Source: Effrenium voratum (taxonomy: Eukaryota; Sar; Dinophyceae; Suessiales; Symbiodiniaceae). Taken from it: 64,000 nucleotides of DNA. Shown piece after piece: positions 1-11,945 of this stretch (within the stretch, counting starts at the first letter, position 1; every line of letters begins with the position of its first letter). The notes below the pieces were generated by a model. That model searched no databases. It saw only the letters and a program-made list of their open reading frames with translations, and was not told where the DNA came from. A program made the translations under genes and the position numbers. Where the stretch lies: contig CAUJNA010000466.1 in NCBI GenBank assembly GCA_963377175.1, forward strand, positions 146,501-210,500. Direction: 5' to 3'.

Positions 1-1343
1 GTGCATCCCTTGCATCCCTTGCCTCCCGTTCCTTCCCTTCATCCCTTGCATCCCTTGCATCCCTTGCATCCCTTGCATCCCCTGCATCCCCTGCATCCCC
101 TGCATCCCCTGCATCCCCTGCATCCCCTGCATCCCCTGCATCCCCTGCATCCCCTGCATCCCCTGCATCCCCTGCATCCCTTGCATCCCCTGCATCCCCT
201 GCATCCCCTGCATCCCCTGCATCCCCTGCATCCCCTGCATGCATCCCTTGCCTCCCTTGCCTCCCCTCCCTTGCCTCCCTTGCCTCCCTTGCCTCCCTTG
301 CCTCCCTTGCCTCCCTTGCCTCCCTTGCCTCCCTTGCCTCCCTTGCCTCCCTTGCCTCCCTTGCCTCCCTTGCCTCCCTTGCCTCCCTTGCCTCCTTGCC
401 TCCCTTGCCTCCCTTGCCTCCCTTGCCTCCCTTGCCTCCCTTGCCTCCCTTGCCTCCCTTGCCTCCCTTGCATCCCTTGCATCCCTTGCATCCCTTGCAT
501 CCCTTGCATCCCTTGCATCCCTTGCATCCCTCGCATCCCTTGCATCCCTTGCATTCTTTGCATTCTTTGCATCCCTTGCATCCCTTGCATCCCTTGCATC
601 CCTTGCATCCCTTGCATCCCTTGCATCCCCTGCATCCCTTGCATCCCTTGCATCCCTTGCATCCCTTGCATCCCTTGCATCCCTTGCCTCCCTTGCCTCC
701 CTTGCCTCCTGCCTCCCTTGCCTCCCTTGCCTCCGTCACATCCCTTACATCCCTTGCATCCCTTGCCTGCCTTCCCTTACATGCCTTGCATCTCTTGCAT
801 CTCTTGCATCCCTTGCATCCCCCTTGCAGCCCTTGCAGCCCTTGCAGCCCTTGCATCCCGTGCATCTCCTGCATCCCCTGCATCCCTTGCATTCCTTGCC
901 TCCCTCATCCCTCACATCCCTTGCATCCCTTGCATCCCTTGCATCCCTTGCATCCCTTGCATCCCTTGCATCCCTTGTATCCCTTGCTCTCCCTTGCCTT
1001 TCCTTGCATCCCTTGCATCCCTTGCATCGCTTGCATCGCTTGCATCCCGTGCATCTCTTGCATCCCTTGCATTCCTTGCCTCCCTCACATCGCATCCCTC
1101 ACATCCCTCACATCCCTCACATCCCTCACATCCCTTGCATCCCTTGCATCCCTTGCATCCCTTGCATCCCTTGCCTCCCTTGCATCCCTTGCCTCCCTTG
1201 CCTTGCATCCCTTGCATCCCTTGCATCCCTTGCATCCCTTGCATCCCTTGCATCCCTTGCATCCCTTGCATCCCTTGCATCCCTTGCATCCCTTGCATCC
1301 CTTGCATCCCTTGCATCTCTTGCATCCCTTGCATCCCGAGCAT
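1..1343 (+). repeat. 9-bp satellite array, forward arm
   Basis: Tandem copies of TGCATCCCT and close variants: CCCCTGCAT at about 70-240, a GCCTCCCTT block at about 245-470, and mixed variants to 1340. Because the unit is three codons long, every frame reads a tripeptide repeat (HPL, IPC, ASL) and stays open for hundreds of codons. These open frames are a by-product of the period, not evidence of a gene. The array continues beyond the left window edge. Confidence 0.97.
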
Positions 1344-1366
1344 CGTCAAGAGTGGATGCAAGGGGT

Positions 1367-2458
1367 GGACGGGATACAAGGGATGCAAGGGATGCAAGGG
1401 ATGCAAGGGATGCAAGGGATGCAAGGGATGCAAGGGATGCAAGGGATGCAAGGGATGCAAGGGATGCAAGGGATGCAAGGGATGCAAGGGATGCAAGGGA
1501 TGCAAGGGATGCATGCAAGGGATGCAAGGGATGCAAGGGATGCAAGGGATGCAAGGGATGCAAGGGATGCAAGGGATGCAAGGGATGCAAGGGATGCAAG
1601 GGATGCAAGGGATGCAAGGGATGCAAGGGATGCAAGGGATGCAAGGGATGCAAGGGATGCAAGGGATGCAAGGGATGCAAGGGATGCAAGGGATGCAAGG
1701 GATGCAAGGGATGCAAGGGATGCAAGGGATGCAAGGGATGCAAGGGATGCAAGGGATGCAAGGGATGCAAGGGATGCAAGGGATGGGGATGCAAGGGATG
1801 CAAGGGATGCAAGGGATGCAAGGGATGCAAGGGATGCAAGGGATGCAAGGGATGCAAGGGATGCAAGGGATGCAAGGGATGCAAGGGATGCAAGGGATGC
1901 ACAAGATGCACAAGATGCACAAGATGCACAAGATGCACAAGATGCACAAGATGCACAAGATGCACAAGATGCAAGGGAGGCAAGGGAGGCAAGGGAGGCA
2001 AGGGAGGCAAGGGAGGCAAGGGAGGCAAGGGATGCAAGGGATGCAAGGGATGCAAGGGATGCAAGGGATGCAAGGGATGCAAGGGATGCAAGGGATGAAA
2101 AGATGCACGGGTTGCAAGGGATGCAAGGGATGCAAGGGATGCAAGATGCAAGGGATGCAAGGGATGCAAGGGATGCAAGGGATGCAAGGGATGCAAGGGA
2201 TGCAAGGGATGCAAGGGATGCAAGGGATGCAAGGGATGCAAGGGATGCAAGGGATGCAAGGGATGCAAGGGATGCAAGGGATGCAAGGGATGCAAGGGAT
2301 GCAAGGGATGCAAGGGATGCAAGGGATGCAAGGGATGCAAGGGATGCACGGGATGCACGGGATGCAAGGGGATGCACGGGATGCAAGGGGATGCACGGGA
2401 TGCAAGGGGATGCAAGGGGGACGCAAGGGGGGGCAAGGGGATGCAAGGGATGCAAGGG
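1367..2458 (-). repeat. 9-bp satellite array, reversed arm
   Basis: The same 9-bp unit in the opposite orientation (AAGGGATGC). It contains a block of CACAAGATG units at about 1898-1970 and a GGAGGCAAG block at about 1973-2030. Degenerate units with CACGGGATG close the array at 2340-2458. The strand switch lies in a short non-repetitive bridge at about 1341-1370. The variant blocks are not mirror images of those in the forward arm. Confidence 0.97.
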
Positions 2459-2620
2459 CCCGTTCTCTGCATTCGCGTCATTCCACATCGACTGTATCCC
2501 CTGCAGCTCGTACATACGCCCTAGCAATTGTTACGTCAAAAAATATAGTTGATATTCCGTGTTCCCACCTTTGTTGTGACTGTTCGTTTTCGATGCCACT
2601 ACCTATATAAACAATACACG

Positions 2621-2872
2621 TCACGGGAAAAAAAAAAAAAAAACATGTTGAAAACACAATAAAAGAACAACAATTTGTGGTGCATTTAGTTTTGCAACTG
2701 TTGTTCTTACTCGTTCTGCGATAACTGAAGGATCTAACCATCTTTGAGCATTCAATTCCTTCGCTTTCACATTCAACCTTGCACGTACCATCTCCACATA
2801 CTTCGCATGCAAAGGCACTTGTGCAGAAGAAGAAATACGCGTATCATCTAACCACTTAAGCCATCCAAACAA
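2621..2872 (-). CDS. Unrecognised possible exon
   Basis: An open frame of 83 codons. Residues about 24-70 have a normal, helix-like composition (for example VEMVRARLNVKAKEL and SVIAERVRTTVAKL), unlike the low-complexity frames around it. The C-terminal phenylalanines are read from an A16 tract at about 2628-2643, so the real coding part, if any, stops before that. No family was recognised. The region is more AT-rich than other exon candidates in the window. It could be a host exon or a fragment of an unknown element. Confidence 0.25.
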   Translation of the reverse strand: MFGWLKWLDDTRISSSAQVPLHAKYVEMVRARLNVKAKELNAQRWLDPSVIAERVRTTVAKLNAPQIVVLLLCFQHVFFFFFP

Positions 2873-3119
2873 ACTGCAACAATCTGCTCAGTTTTGTTGT
2901 TGTCCCTATTCCAACTTGTAGTATCTGTTTTGGTTCTGTGTTGTTGGTATCAACGGTGCCATTTAGGTCCATTGTTCATATGTGGACATGTTCTCCTAGT
3001 AATTCACCAAAATACTTGACAACCCATTGAATTTCAGTTTTAGTCACTTGGCTCTTCATAACATCACCTCTGTTTTGTTTGGATCACCATGTGGCAGGGA
3101 TTGCACCCAAACAATGAGC

Positions 3120-3930
3120 CCAAGTTACAGTTCATGCATGTCTTGCATCCCACCCTGTGCATTGCGGCAATTCCATGCATCCCCTTGCCTGCGTCCCAAA
3201 CCCCCTACATTCTATTCCGTACATCTCTTGCATTCCGCATTCTCTGCATCTGTGGCATTCCACTGTATCCTCAGTTGCTTCATACATCTGGAATTAATTT
3301 CATCTTCTGCAGTTCATGCATCCCTTGCACCCGCATCATCCCTGGCATTCTATGCATGCACATTCTGTATACTCAGTTGCTTCATACATCTGCAATTCAT
3401 CACATCTTCTTTCCACATTCACTCTATCCCCAGTTTGCATCGTACATCTGCAATGCATCCTTGCAACTCATGCATCCTTGCGTCATTTACATCACTTGCA
3501 CTGCATCCCTTGCATCCATTGCATCGTGCCTGCATTCCTGGCAGCCCATGCTTGCCTTGCAGTTTGCTGTGTATTTCCATGCACCGTTCCTTCACTTGCT
3601 TCACTTGCTTCACTTGCTTCACTTGCTTCACTTGCTTCGCTTGCTTCACTTGCTTCACTTGCATCACTTGCATCACTTGCATCAGTTGCATCGGTTGCAT
3701 CACTTGCATCCCTGGCAGATGTTGCATCACTTTCATATATTGCATCCCTTGCATCCCTTACATCCCTTGCAGCCCTGACATGCCTGGCATCCCTTGGATC
3801 CCTTGCATCCCTTCCATCCCTTATGTCCCTTGCATCTGCATCCCTTGCATCCCTTGCATCCCTTGCATCCCCTGCATCCCTTGCATCCCTTGCATCTCTT
3901 GCATCCCTTGCATCCCTCGCAAGGGATAAG
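3120..3930 (+). repeat. Degenerate 9-bp satellite
   Basis: A diverged relative of the first array. Scattered TTGCATCCC words lie at 3120-3590, then TTCACTTGC units (about 3594-3655), ATCACTTGC units (about 3656-3715) and ATCCCTTGC units (about 3725-3930). The blocks show local re-amplification of single variants. Long ORFs here are artefacts of the repeat. Confidence 0.9.
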
Positions 3931-3964
3931 GGATATGCATATCACTATCCCTTGCATCCCCTGC

Positions 3965-4118
3965 ATCCCTTGCATCTCTTGCATGTCCCTTGCATGTCCC
4001 TTGCATGTCCCTTGCATGTCCTTTGCATGTCCCTTGCATGTCCCTTGCATGTCCCTTGCATGTCCTTTGAATATCCCTTGCATTGCCCTTGCATGTCCCT
4101 TGCATGTCCCTTGCATCC
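3965..4118 (+). repeat. 11-bp derivative of the 9-bp satellite
   Basis: About eleven copies of an 11-bp unit, TGCATGTCCCT, directly following the 9-bp array. The unit equals the 9-bp unit with two extra bases (GT) after TGCAT. A few units carry CTTTGCATGT or AATATCCC variants. Confidence 0.9.
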
Positions 4119-4298
4119 CATATTGCCTGCATCACCAGTCACGCTTGAACATCTCAACTCTTCGCACTAAACCTCCGTGGATTTGTCTTCAAAGCTGGGA
4201 ACGCACACCAAACTCCGTGTTTCTTCTTTCACCACTCCCGGAGCACAGCTCCTGGTTTCCCCAGGAGCTGACTTCAACGCATCCGATCAATCCCTTGC

Positions 4299-4367
4299 CT
4301 TCACCTCCGCTCGCTTCTCGGCGACCCGGCCATCCAGCTCCTGGTGGATGCGATCGGCGCTTTCCTT
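4299..4367 (-). CDS. Coiled-coil exon, host gene A
   Basis: A 69-nt open segment (23 codons, phase 0 at both ends) reading KESADRIHQELDGRVAEK and onward, a strongly charged helical peptide. It is preceded by CGACAG (acceptor) and followed by GCAAGG. That donor would be of the GC type, which is common in dinoflagellates. The exon candidate at 5373-5420 ends in phase 0 and would join it directly. No family was recognised. Exon status rests on composition and splice sites only. Confidence 0.5.
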
Positions 4368-5134
4368 CTGTCGGGTTGTTGGTTCGTAGGCGGGAGTGAT
4401 TGACTCATGGCGCTTTTTGCTTCGCGCTTTTTGTGTGGGTCCAGAAATTGTTTTGAGGGCGCTTGTGTGGGTCCAGATTTTGTTCGAGGGTAAGCAGGGA
4501 AGGAGAAGTGGAATGACCACCATGAAACATCCAAGTGGTTCCCTTCAAGGGAATTTGCGGGTTCATTCGGGTCCATGTTGAGGGTTTAGGGGGCCCATCT
4601 TGGAGGGGCCACCCCAAAAATGGGATGTCAGGGGTTCTTCGGAGGGGTCCCTCTTAAAGACACAACCATTTGTTGCTTTTTCTTGGGGAGGGGGGGGGTA
4701 CAACCTGAGGGTGGCGAAAGGGCTGGTACTTTCCAGAATCAAACCTGTGAGAAGCGGGATGAAACGTGGCCAGGGGGGAGAACAGGGATATGTTTCCCCC
4801 CAAAAAAGAGGAAGGAAAACATGTTTGTTCAATAAAAACCACGAAGAAAAGAACAATTCGCCTATTGCGGCTCTTCCACTTGCTGTCAACATTAAGCTCC
4901 TCTGTACCTTGGACTCCATTTGCGTCTTCCATCCTCGGTCTTAAATTGAAAAGTCCCTGCTCCCTAATTCCACGCCCAACCCAAGCGACCCGCGGCCTGC
5001 GGCCCGGGTGTCTCTTTTCGAATCAAGCCGAAAGGAAACTGCCCGAAAGGTGGCCATCCAACACCTTGAACTCCACGCAAGTCCATGTGAGAGTGAAGCG
5101 CTTCTTTCCTTGGGGGAAACAAATACAGAAATCA

Positions 5135-5138
5135 CATA

Positions 5139-5174
<36 letters not shown>

Positions 5175-5235
5175 TGTATGTATGTATGTATGTATGTATG
5201 TATGTATGTATGTATGTATGTATGCATATATACGA
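5135..5235. repeat. (TATG)n microsatellite
   Basis: A short (TA)n run leads into about twenty TATG units, ending near 5224, then TA-rich sequence. The tyrosine-valine-cysteine-methionine frames across it are repeat artefacts. Confidence 0.97.
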
Positions 5236-5372
5236 ACATATATATTTGTAGAAGGATTTGCAAATTTACTAAAAGAACCATGCACCTCCAAACCGGAGGC
5301 TTACAAAACGGTTGGAAAGACCCCGAGAAAGACCTCAAGACCCCGACACCGACCGCGCCGTCTCGCCGTCTC

Positions 5373-5420
5373 CTGGACCCGCAGCTGCAGCGACTCCACT
5401 TCCTTCCGCAGGTCCTCTCG
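5373..5420 (-). CDS. Coiled-coil exon, host gene A
   Basis: A 48-nt segment reading REDLRKEVESLQLRVQ, a heptad-like helix. An acceptor ATCGAG lies upstream. The donor would be GA (CAG followed by GAGACG), a non-canonical type used in dinoflagellates. Both ends are in phase 0, so it joins the 4299-4367 exon without shifting frame. The longer open frames over this interval encode arginine-rich low-complexity sequence and look like shadows. Confidence 0.45.
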
Positions 5421-7483
5421 CTCGATAAGAGTTCGAAGGAAGCCGAGGGAAAGAGGCCGCCGGTTGCTGTTGCCCCTTGAGATTCAAAGACAACCCTGAA
5501 ACGTCCGGTGGTTTTTTCCGGCCAGAATTGTGTGGGATCCTCACTGAGATTCAGGTTGAAAACCCGGAAGCTTAAAAAAGGTTGGGCTTTTGAGGGGAGA
5601 AGGAACATTGGCTATGCTCTGGAAAATGGGGAGATGGAAAATGGGCAAATTGGGTAGAGTGAGTAGATGTGGTGTTTTGCCCCTCATTGAAAGAAAACCC
5701 TGAAACTTCCGGATGTTGCTAAGGGTAGATGGAAAATTGGCAGATATTCTTCGAGTGAGTTCTGCTGAAGCGTTAAAAAACGCGACAACCAAGGTCTGTG
5801 GAAAGATGTTTCTTGGGGCCCTTTTTGAGATTCAGAAAAAAACTGTTAAACTTCCGGTTAGTTAGTTTTTTTCCGGCCAGAATTGCGTGGGCCTTGAGGG
5901 GAAAGGAAAACCGTTCAAGGAAATGTTCAAGACTTTGAGACAGGGTGTCTTTTTCGGCCACAAGCAAAGGGAAACTGTTCACCATCTATCCAGATATGAA
6001 ACCCTTGTTTGCCCCTTTCTTGTTTGGACTTTTGTTTGAGGGTAACCTTTTGGGGTTGGTTTAGACAGGGGCTAATCCAACGGCAAACCACCTTCCATAT
6101 TTTGAGGACACACCCACCTAAGTTCTGTTTCGGGCCCCACCCAAGCCTTCTGCAGCCCACCGTTCTTTGCGTTCTTTGATGCGGGGGGCCTTTGAATGTA
6201 CCATCCCCTTACCGTAGTTATAACCTGCTGACCGAGTAGCTTGAACACCCTGATTTACGAGTTTGGGGTGGACCTCGCTTGATACCAATTGTGACTCGTG
6301 CAATATGTGTGTCCTCATTTGCCGCTGTTGCGGTTGCTGTCACCGTTCAAAAGTTCGACTCTCATGACTACTCAAAATATAGTCTTCCACATTGGCAGCT
6401 CGCGCCCAGGCTTGGTTGCAAAGGCTTAACAGGCTTCGCATCTGTAAAGAAATGTGATACTTCACCTGACGATGGGTGGGTTAAATGTTAAAACCAGGGG
6501 CCCTCTTTCTCCCCTACGGCCCCCAGAACCTCTCGCTCCCTCCTCGTTCTCCCGGGAGAGGATGGCACTGTCCTGCGAGAATGGATGGCCCTCCATGCCC
6601 TCCGTGGCTGGTCTAGGGTCCGAAATGAAGATGCCTCCAGACCTTTGCTTGCCCCGAAGATTCACTCACAGCTATTTTGGAACATGGCTGGTGAAATCTT
6701 CCAGATAGGGAGATCGAAGAAGGCACTCCTCTTTGAAATGATGTCTAAGTTCAATGAGTGCGGGTAGATAACGCTTCCATGGGGAAGTCCGAAATGAGAT
6801 GATGTCTAAACTCCAGGGGTAAAATGATGGTCCCGAAATTCAAGTCACGGAATGAGAACCAAAGATCCGGGAAGGAGCTGAAAGTGGAAAGCAATCGATC
6901 CAGTGTTGGCTGGATACCTGGCACCCCAGCCCGAGGGAAAAAAGACCCCGCCATCTCTACACAGAAACCATTGTACAAGAAAACGTATAGATAAAGCCCA
7001 ATAATATCCTTTAAGAAATAATACTGTAAATAATATTGTTAAAAAAAAGATAATCTCTTCCAGTCAAATCATTTAGTATCATTCCTGGAGGAAGACGATT
7101 ATCATTTCATTGAGAAAGACATATGTTTTTTTCTCTCTGACTCTGCATATTTAGACCCTGAAATATCCTAAGGTGTCTTTGGTTGGGGGTCCATCTTTCG
7201 CGACTACGAAGGGCCCAAATGCTCGGCCGGTGTTTCTTGTTCCGGTGCCCTGGCCAGGGGATTCTGCGACTTACACTCAAAGGGGCCGACATCGGCGAGT
7301 CCTCTTGAGAACCCTTGCCAAAAAACAAAAACACCCGGTGCGGAAGCCTTTGGGGGGGGGGGGGGCCAACCTAAAACCCCACCCTGTGCAGCTTTGGGGG
7401 GGGGGTCATTCCAAAATATATAAATGAATAAAATAAATAGATAAATAAATAAAAATGGGCTGCGTTTTGGGGTGAGCAACTCC
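5421..7483. other. No gene recognised; probably intron
   Basis: Unique-looking sequence with several near-repeats of a phrase such as GAAACTTCCGG and TTTCCGGCCAGAATTG (about 5490-5530, 5700 and 5850-5890). This suggests old local duplication. No open frame has convincing coding character. A G-run lies at 7351-7364. Confidence 0.4.
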
Positions 7484-7529
7484 GCTCGTCCTGCTTCATC
7501 TGCATGGAGTCGTGGAACATCTGGATGGC
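7484..7529 (-). CDS. Exon candidate, host gene A
   Basis: Open segment AIQMFHDSMQMKQDER behind the acceptor CCGCAG. The donor is uncertain (GA after GAGCG, or GT one base later). Met, Gln, Asp and Lys dominate, as in an amphipathic helix, with no low complexity. It starts in phase 0, which agrees with the phase-0 end of the exon candidate at 13150-13197. Family unknown. Confidence 0.45.
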
Positions 7530-8314
7530 CTGCGGGGTTGGGGCGATTTCGCGCGTCGTCTTCCGGAGAAATGAACATCCCCCGTTGAGAAAACCCGGGG
7601 GCCTGGGACGAAAAAGAAAAATGAAAAAAACACGGGGAGAGTTGGGGTTTCTTACTTGGAGGCCAACTTTCGGGTTCCCTACTTGCGAAGTCTGAAAAAC
7701 AACCGAGTTGGATTGCTCCGTTTAATGGTGGAGGAAAAGCTGGAAGAATTCCTTCTTCGTGCCTTGGACTAGCTGAGATGAAAGGCTGTCCCAAAATGCG
7801 CGGGCAACATTGGGCAAAGGGCGGGCCTCCCATTCCTGCGCTGTCCGTTTTCAGATCCCCTGCTACAATTTACATCGCCCAAAAGAAGCACCAAAACGGG
7901 ATATACAGGGCCCGTTGGGGAATCAATGTTGTTTTGTCCTTCTCACGGACTCCAACTCTGCCCACAAACACCGCGAATCTTTGCCAAACATGCGCATGTA
8001 GCCAAATTGCCTCCATTCCCAAACTGCAAATGTAGGAATCTCCAGCAAACGACCACGACATGTTGGCTGAGCTGGGTTTGGACTGCAAAGAAATCACCAT
8101 GCCCCAAATACAACCGGGGCAAAGTTCAAGTCATCTGAAAGGCGGTGAAGTCGGTCCTTGCCAAGCATGCTTCGTCAAGCGTGTTTCCACGATTAGAGTT
8201 AGGCCCGGTTATAAAATGTATATTTTATTGTTTGCTTCACTTTGAGTCACTGGTAAAATGTAAAATGTATCCTAAGTCTACCCCAGTTTCATTTGCAGGG
8301 AACGTCTTAAGAAC

Positions 8315-8418
8315 CTCATGGCTGGCGGCCCTATCCCTCCCATCCCATCGGCTCCCATCGAATCGGCTCCCACCGAATCGGCCTTGGCTCCCAGCTGCAA
8401 GGCGGAGGCGTCGGACAT
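8315..8418 (-). CDS. Possible N-terminal exon
   Basis: It begins with ATG and reads MSDASALQLGAKADS, then a short Ala-Asp-Ser-Met-Gly repeat derived from a 15-bp tandem repeat (GGAGCCGATTCGATG type). It ends at ATGAG followed by a GT donor. A second-residue Ser and acidic start resemble a genuine N terminus. The end phase does not fit the 7484-7529 exon, so another exon, or another gene, must intervene. Confidence 0.35.
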
Positions 8419-8872
8419 GGCAGGGTCCAGGCCCTAAGTCGTTTCGGTGGGCAGTTCCCTGGGCACGGGGCGTTTCTTTGGCTTTTGGCGTTTTGAAACC
8501 ACCACCACGGTTCAGTTTGGTCATGGGGTCGTGGCGTTTTCCGACATCCCACGCTCCAAACCGAAACGACGAGGCCATGGGAGTTACCAACCATGAAAAC
8601 CATGGTAAATTCAGGAGGAAAAACAGGGGTTGAGTCCGGTTTCACCAATGGATTGTTGCTTCGAGCCCAACCCATCACTATCACGGCATGAGCGGTGAGT
8701 GCGCGCAAGAACAGCGAAAAGCGCGCCCCCAAAGACTTGCCAGATTGCTTCCAATTGTTCTTTCTGGTCTCCCTTGAAACCGTATTCAAAAAGCCACCAG
8801 GCAAATCAAAACAAGCCTTTTTTTGGCTTAACAGCAAAAACCAAACACCCCCTCCCCTAGGTACAATCCACG

Positions 8873-8931
8873 TCATATATATATATATATATATATATAC
8901 GTATATCTATATATATATATATATTTATATG
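8873..8931. repeat. (TA)n microsatellite
   Basis: Two TA runs separated by CGTATATC. They are followed by a C-rich stretch. Confidence 0.95.
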
Positions 8932-10940
8932 GTCAACCCCTCCTCCCCCACCCCCCATGATCCACGTCTAGAATGTGGAGGGATTGATGATCTAAGATGA
9001 AGGAGGCTGCATTCTTTATGTGGCAATGAAGCAGGCAATCTGCCTTGTTTAGCAGATTTGCTTTCTAGATAAAACTTGTTGATTGCTAGATGGGTTTCAG
9101 AAGAAGCAGACTGAGCTTGTTCGAGTGCTTTCAGATGAAGCAGGTGGGCTTCATCTTCCATGCAACACAAAACAAGCACCTCTCAGCATTTTGCGCATCC
9201 AAGACAAAAAAATGTGCGGTTCCAAGCACCACGAGAGTTCTGCGAGGGTTCCGGAAGGGTGTGATGCTGTGGAATGTCGCCCGGGCTTATTTCACATTTC
9301 TATTCTCCCGCCACATGCCTTGTTCCTTCTCTTGTCATCTGTCGCAGAGAGCTAGCTTTCACTTACCCCATAGCGACAGGTTTGACACGCTCACAAAGGG
9401 GCAACTGCCTTCCTCTCCAAAACCCAGATAAATTTCACGCAATCCCGTCCGGCCAGCCAATGACTGAGATTCAGACTTGCAGCTCGTAGTCGTGTCGACA
9501 ATGTTAAGCTTATTTTTTCAAGTTAGATAAGTGCATGCGTGAGCACGCTCATCTTGCACAAACCATTAGCTTTGGAACTAAAGCGCGCAGTCTTGCTGAC
9601 CGAAGGTCAGCCTAGATGCGCAAGATAAGACTGGGGAAGAAAACTGCTCCTCTGCCATTTTACGCTTACACCTCGGCGTGCTGGCCTTGCTTAAGAACGT
9701 TTTCACCAGATCACAGCTATTTTCTATTGCACCTCAAGGCGCTTAAGCTAAGCTTAACTTCTGCACAAATAGCAAAGGTATGCCTACAACTAATTCTCGA
9801 GGTTTATGCGCTTGTGCGCTTGCTTTCGTGATACGTTTGGCATCATTCAGTTTAAAGGCCCCAATGTTATAAAGGAGGCCAGGCTCGTGAGGAGCTTTGC
9901 TCCGAAACAATGCTGGCCGGTAAACGTTAAGAATCAATCTTGCAGGTCAATAGATTTCACACACAGCTTGCTAAAGGCTTGGAGCTCCAGAAGAGCTTGC
10001 AAACAATTGAAAAGAACATTCAAGTGTATAGGGTTGTCGTGAAAATTCACTAGCCACCTCTAGGTCCAATTGATGAAGTCATTTTTGCTTCAAGTAGACG
10101 GCAGCATTGCAAACAGGTCTTATGGCTATAGATTCAAGTAAACCAGTAGGATGTGGTTAGAGAGAACTAATTGTTGGTGATCGTCAAACATGCAGAACAT
10201 CCATCTTGATAGATAGCGTCCCTAATCAAAAGTGTAACACCATATTCTACACCTCTCTCAGTCAAAGCTCGTCAAGCCTTCTGCAAGGCTTTCTATCCCT
10301 TGTACAAAAAGATGAATGCTCATGGCCACAGCCAGTTCATCTGCTGTCCATCGATACTTGTGCTCTTATAGCGGGGGGGCTTGCTTTGTCTGAATTCTTT
10401 GCGATAACTTGCGAGTTGCCTTGCTTGCTTACACTTGATGATGATGATGATGCTGATGATGATGATGACATATAGACCTCCTATTGAGAAGACCAGCTTG
10501 GGTGAGAAGCTTGTCCAGCAACTTAGAAAGGCCTGCAAAATTATCATACAATCTTGGTGGTAGTAGCCTCACTTGTTTCCCAGTTCTTGACACATTAGCA
10601 GGAGATGTTTCAGTCTGCATAAGCGCAAATGTCATCTCTATTACTGACAGTCAAATAACTTTATCTGCAGACTCATTTCTATCAGGTGTTTCTCAGCTAT
10701 AGCTGTTGGATTATCTGTAACACGTGTAGGTTCTATAGCTCGATGGAATGGAAAGAAACTAGTGGCAGGCTTTTGTAAGCTAGAGCTTGCTCAATTGGTT
10801 GAATTACAAGCATTCGCTACGACTTGTAGACATTTTAAACAACCCAGGAGATCTCCAATAAGTTTAACAAAACAAGTTGGCACATGTGTCATTAGCTAAT
10901 CAAAACCTTCTAAGCACTTTAGCAATTGAAGATGTAGACC
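8932..10940. other. AT-richer stretch without recognised genes
   Basis: About 2 kb of largely unique sequence with short open frames on both strands, the longest about 113 codons at 9090-9431 (+). None shows a known motif or clear splice borders. A GAT-rich microsatellite lies at 10437-10470. Confidence 0.4.
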
Positions 10941-11639
10941 TCTTTCTCAGTCTCTCTCTCGCTCTCTCTCTTGGTTTACGTGCATGGACGGAATTTGGTG
11001 TGGACTAGGTGTGGAACGCACTCGGCCAAGCATTCCCCGTCAGGGGAAGCCTAGCATGGCTGTGCAGCAGCAGTCTCCCCTCCTAACATACAAGAAGCGC
11101 AAAAGAGTGCCAGGGCCACTCACGAGGTCGAAGAACATGATTCTTCAGCCGCCTCACGGGTGCCTGCAATACAAGGGGCGCCACGTGTGCCACCGCTTGG
11201 CCATACGCCACCAGCCAGTCAAGAAGGACTTGAACGTGCCGCATATGCTCAAAGTCCTGTCTTGTGCTGCCAAGCCCTCGTCATTACCTTGCCGCCAGGG
11301 CTGATTGCCGCGGCAAACAATTCAGCACAGTCCGCACTGCCATCTAAAAAGCGAAACCCACTGATTAGTGAGTTGGCAGGGAAATTGATACTTGTGGTCG
11401 CTAATGACTCCATGAACTTTGTATACTCAAAAGGTGGATATTTCACCGTGTTGAATAGCAGGAGGAGCAGGATAGTTTCTGGGCACGCTTCCAAAGCAGC
11501 TCGACATTAACTGCCACTAGAACAGGTATATGCCACAGGTGTGAACAACACATCTTCAGTAGCAAAAAGATATCAATATGTTTGACATAGAACCGGCGAA
11601 ACCGGTGGTCGGAAGTTTCTGAAACATAACAACTATGGT

Positions 11640-11945
11640 GATGCTCTTTTGTATGTTATTGTTTGGTGTTATCTTCTTTCTGTTCAGAGTTTCTTTTGTT
11701 CCATCTTTCATTGTGTCCTGATTGAGTGTTTCTTTGTGTCCCTCTTTATGTTTTCTTTATTTTGTTTTGTCTTTCTTGTGTTCGTTCTGTCTTTCTTTAT
11801 TTCTCTCTTTATCTCTTTTATTAGAGCTTTCTTTCCTGTTATGTTCTTTCTTTCTTTATTGTCTGTATTTCTGTCTTTCTTTATTTCTTTACTTCTATTT
11901 GCACACCGATCTATTTATCTATCTACCTATCTGTCTGTCTATCCA
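11640..11945 (+). repeat. Pyrimidine-rich CTTT low-complexity tract
   Basis: Irregular TTTCTTT and TTTCTGT runs ending in CTATCTATCTACC near 11945. The hydrophobic open frames here (Phe, Leu, Ser only) come from composition. It may be a long pyrimidine tract inside an intron. Confidence 0.75.

Noticed and set aside
1341..1370. Satellite strand switch as a chimeric-read artefact
   Set aside because: The arms are not mirror images in their variant blocks, as an artefact would require. A long-read check is still needed.
1..2610. Open frames up to 869 codons on both strands
   Set aside because: A 9-bp repeat gives tripeptide repeats without stops in all frames. Composition is HPL, IPC, ASL or MQG only.
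3027..4399. 300- and 284-codon frames on the plus strand
   Set aside because: Satellite-derived, same reason.
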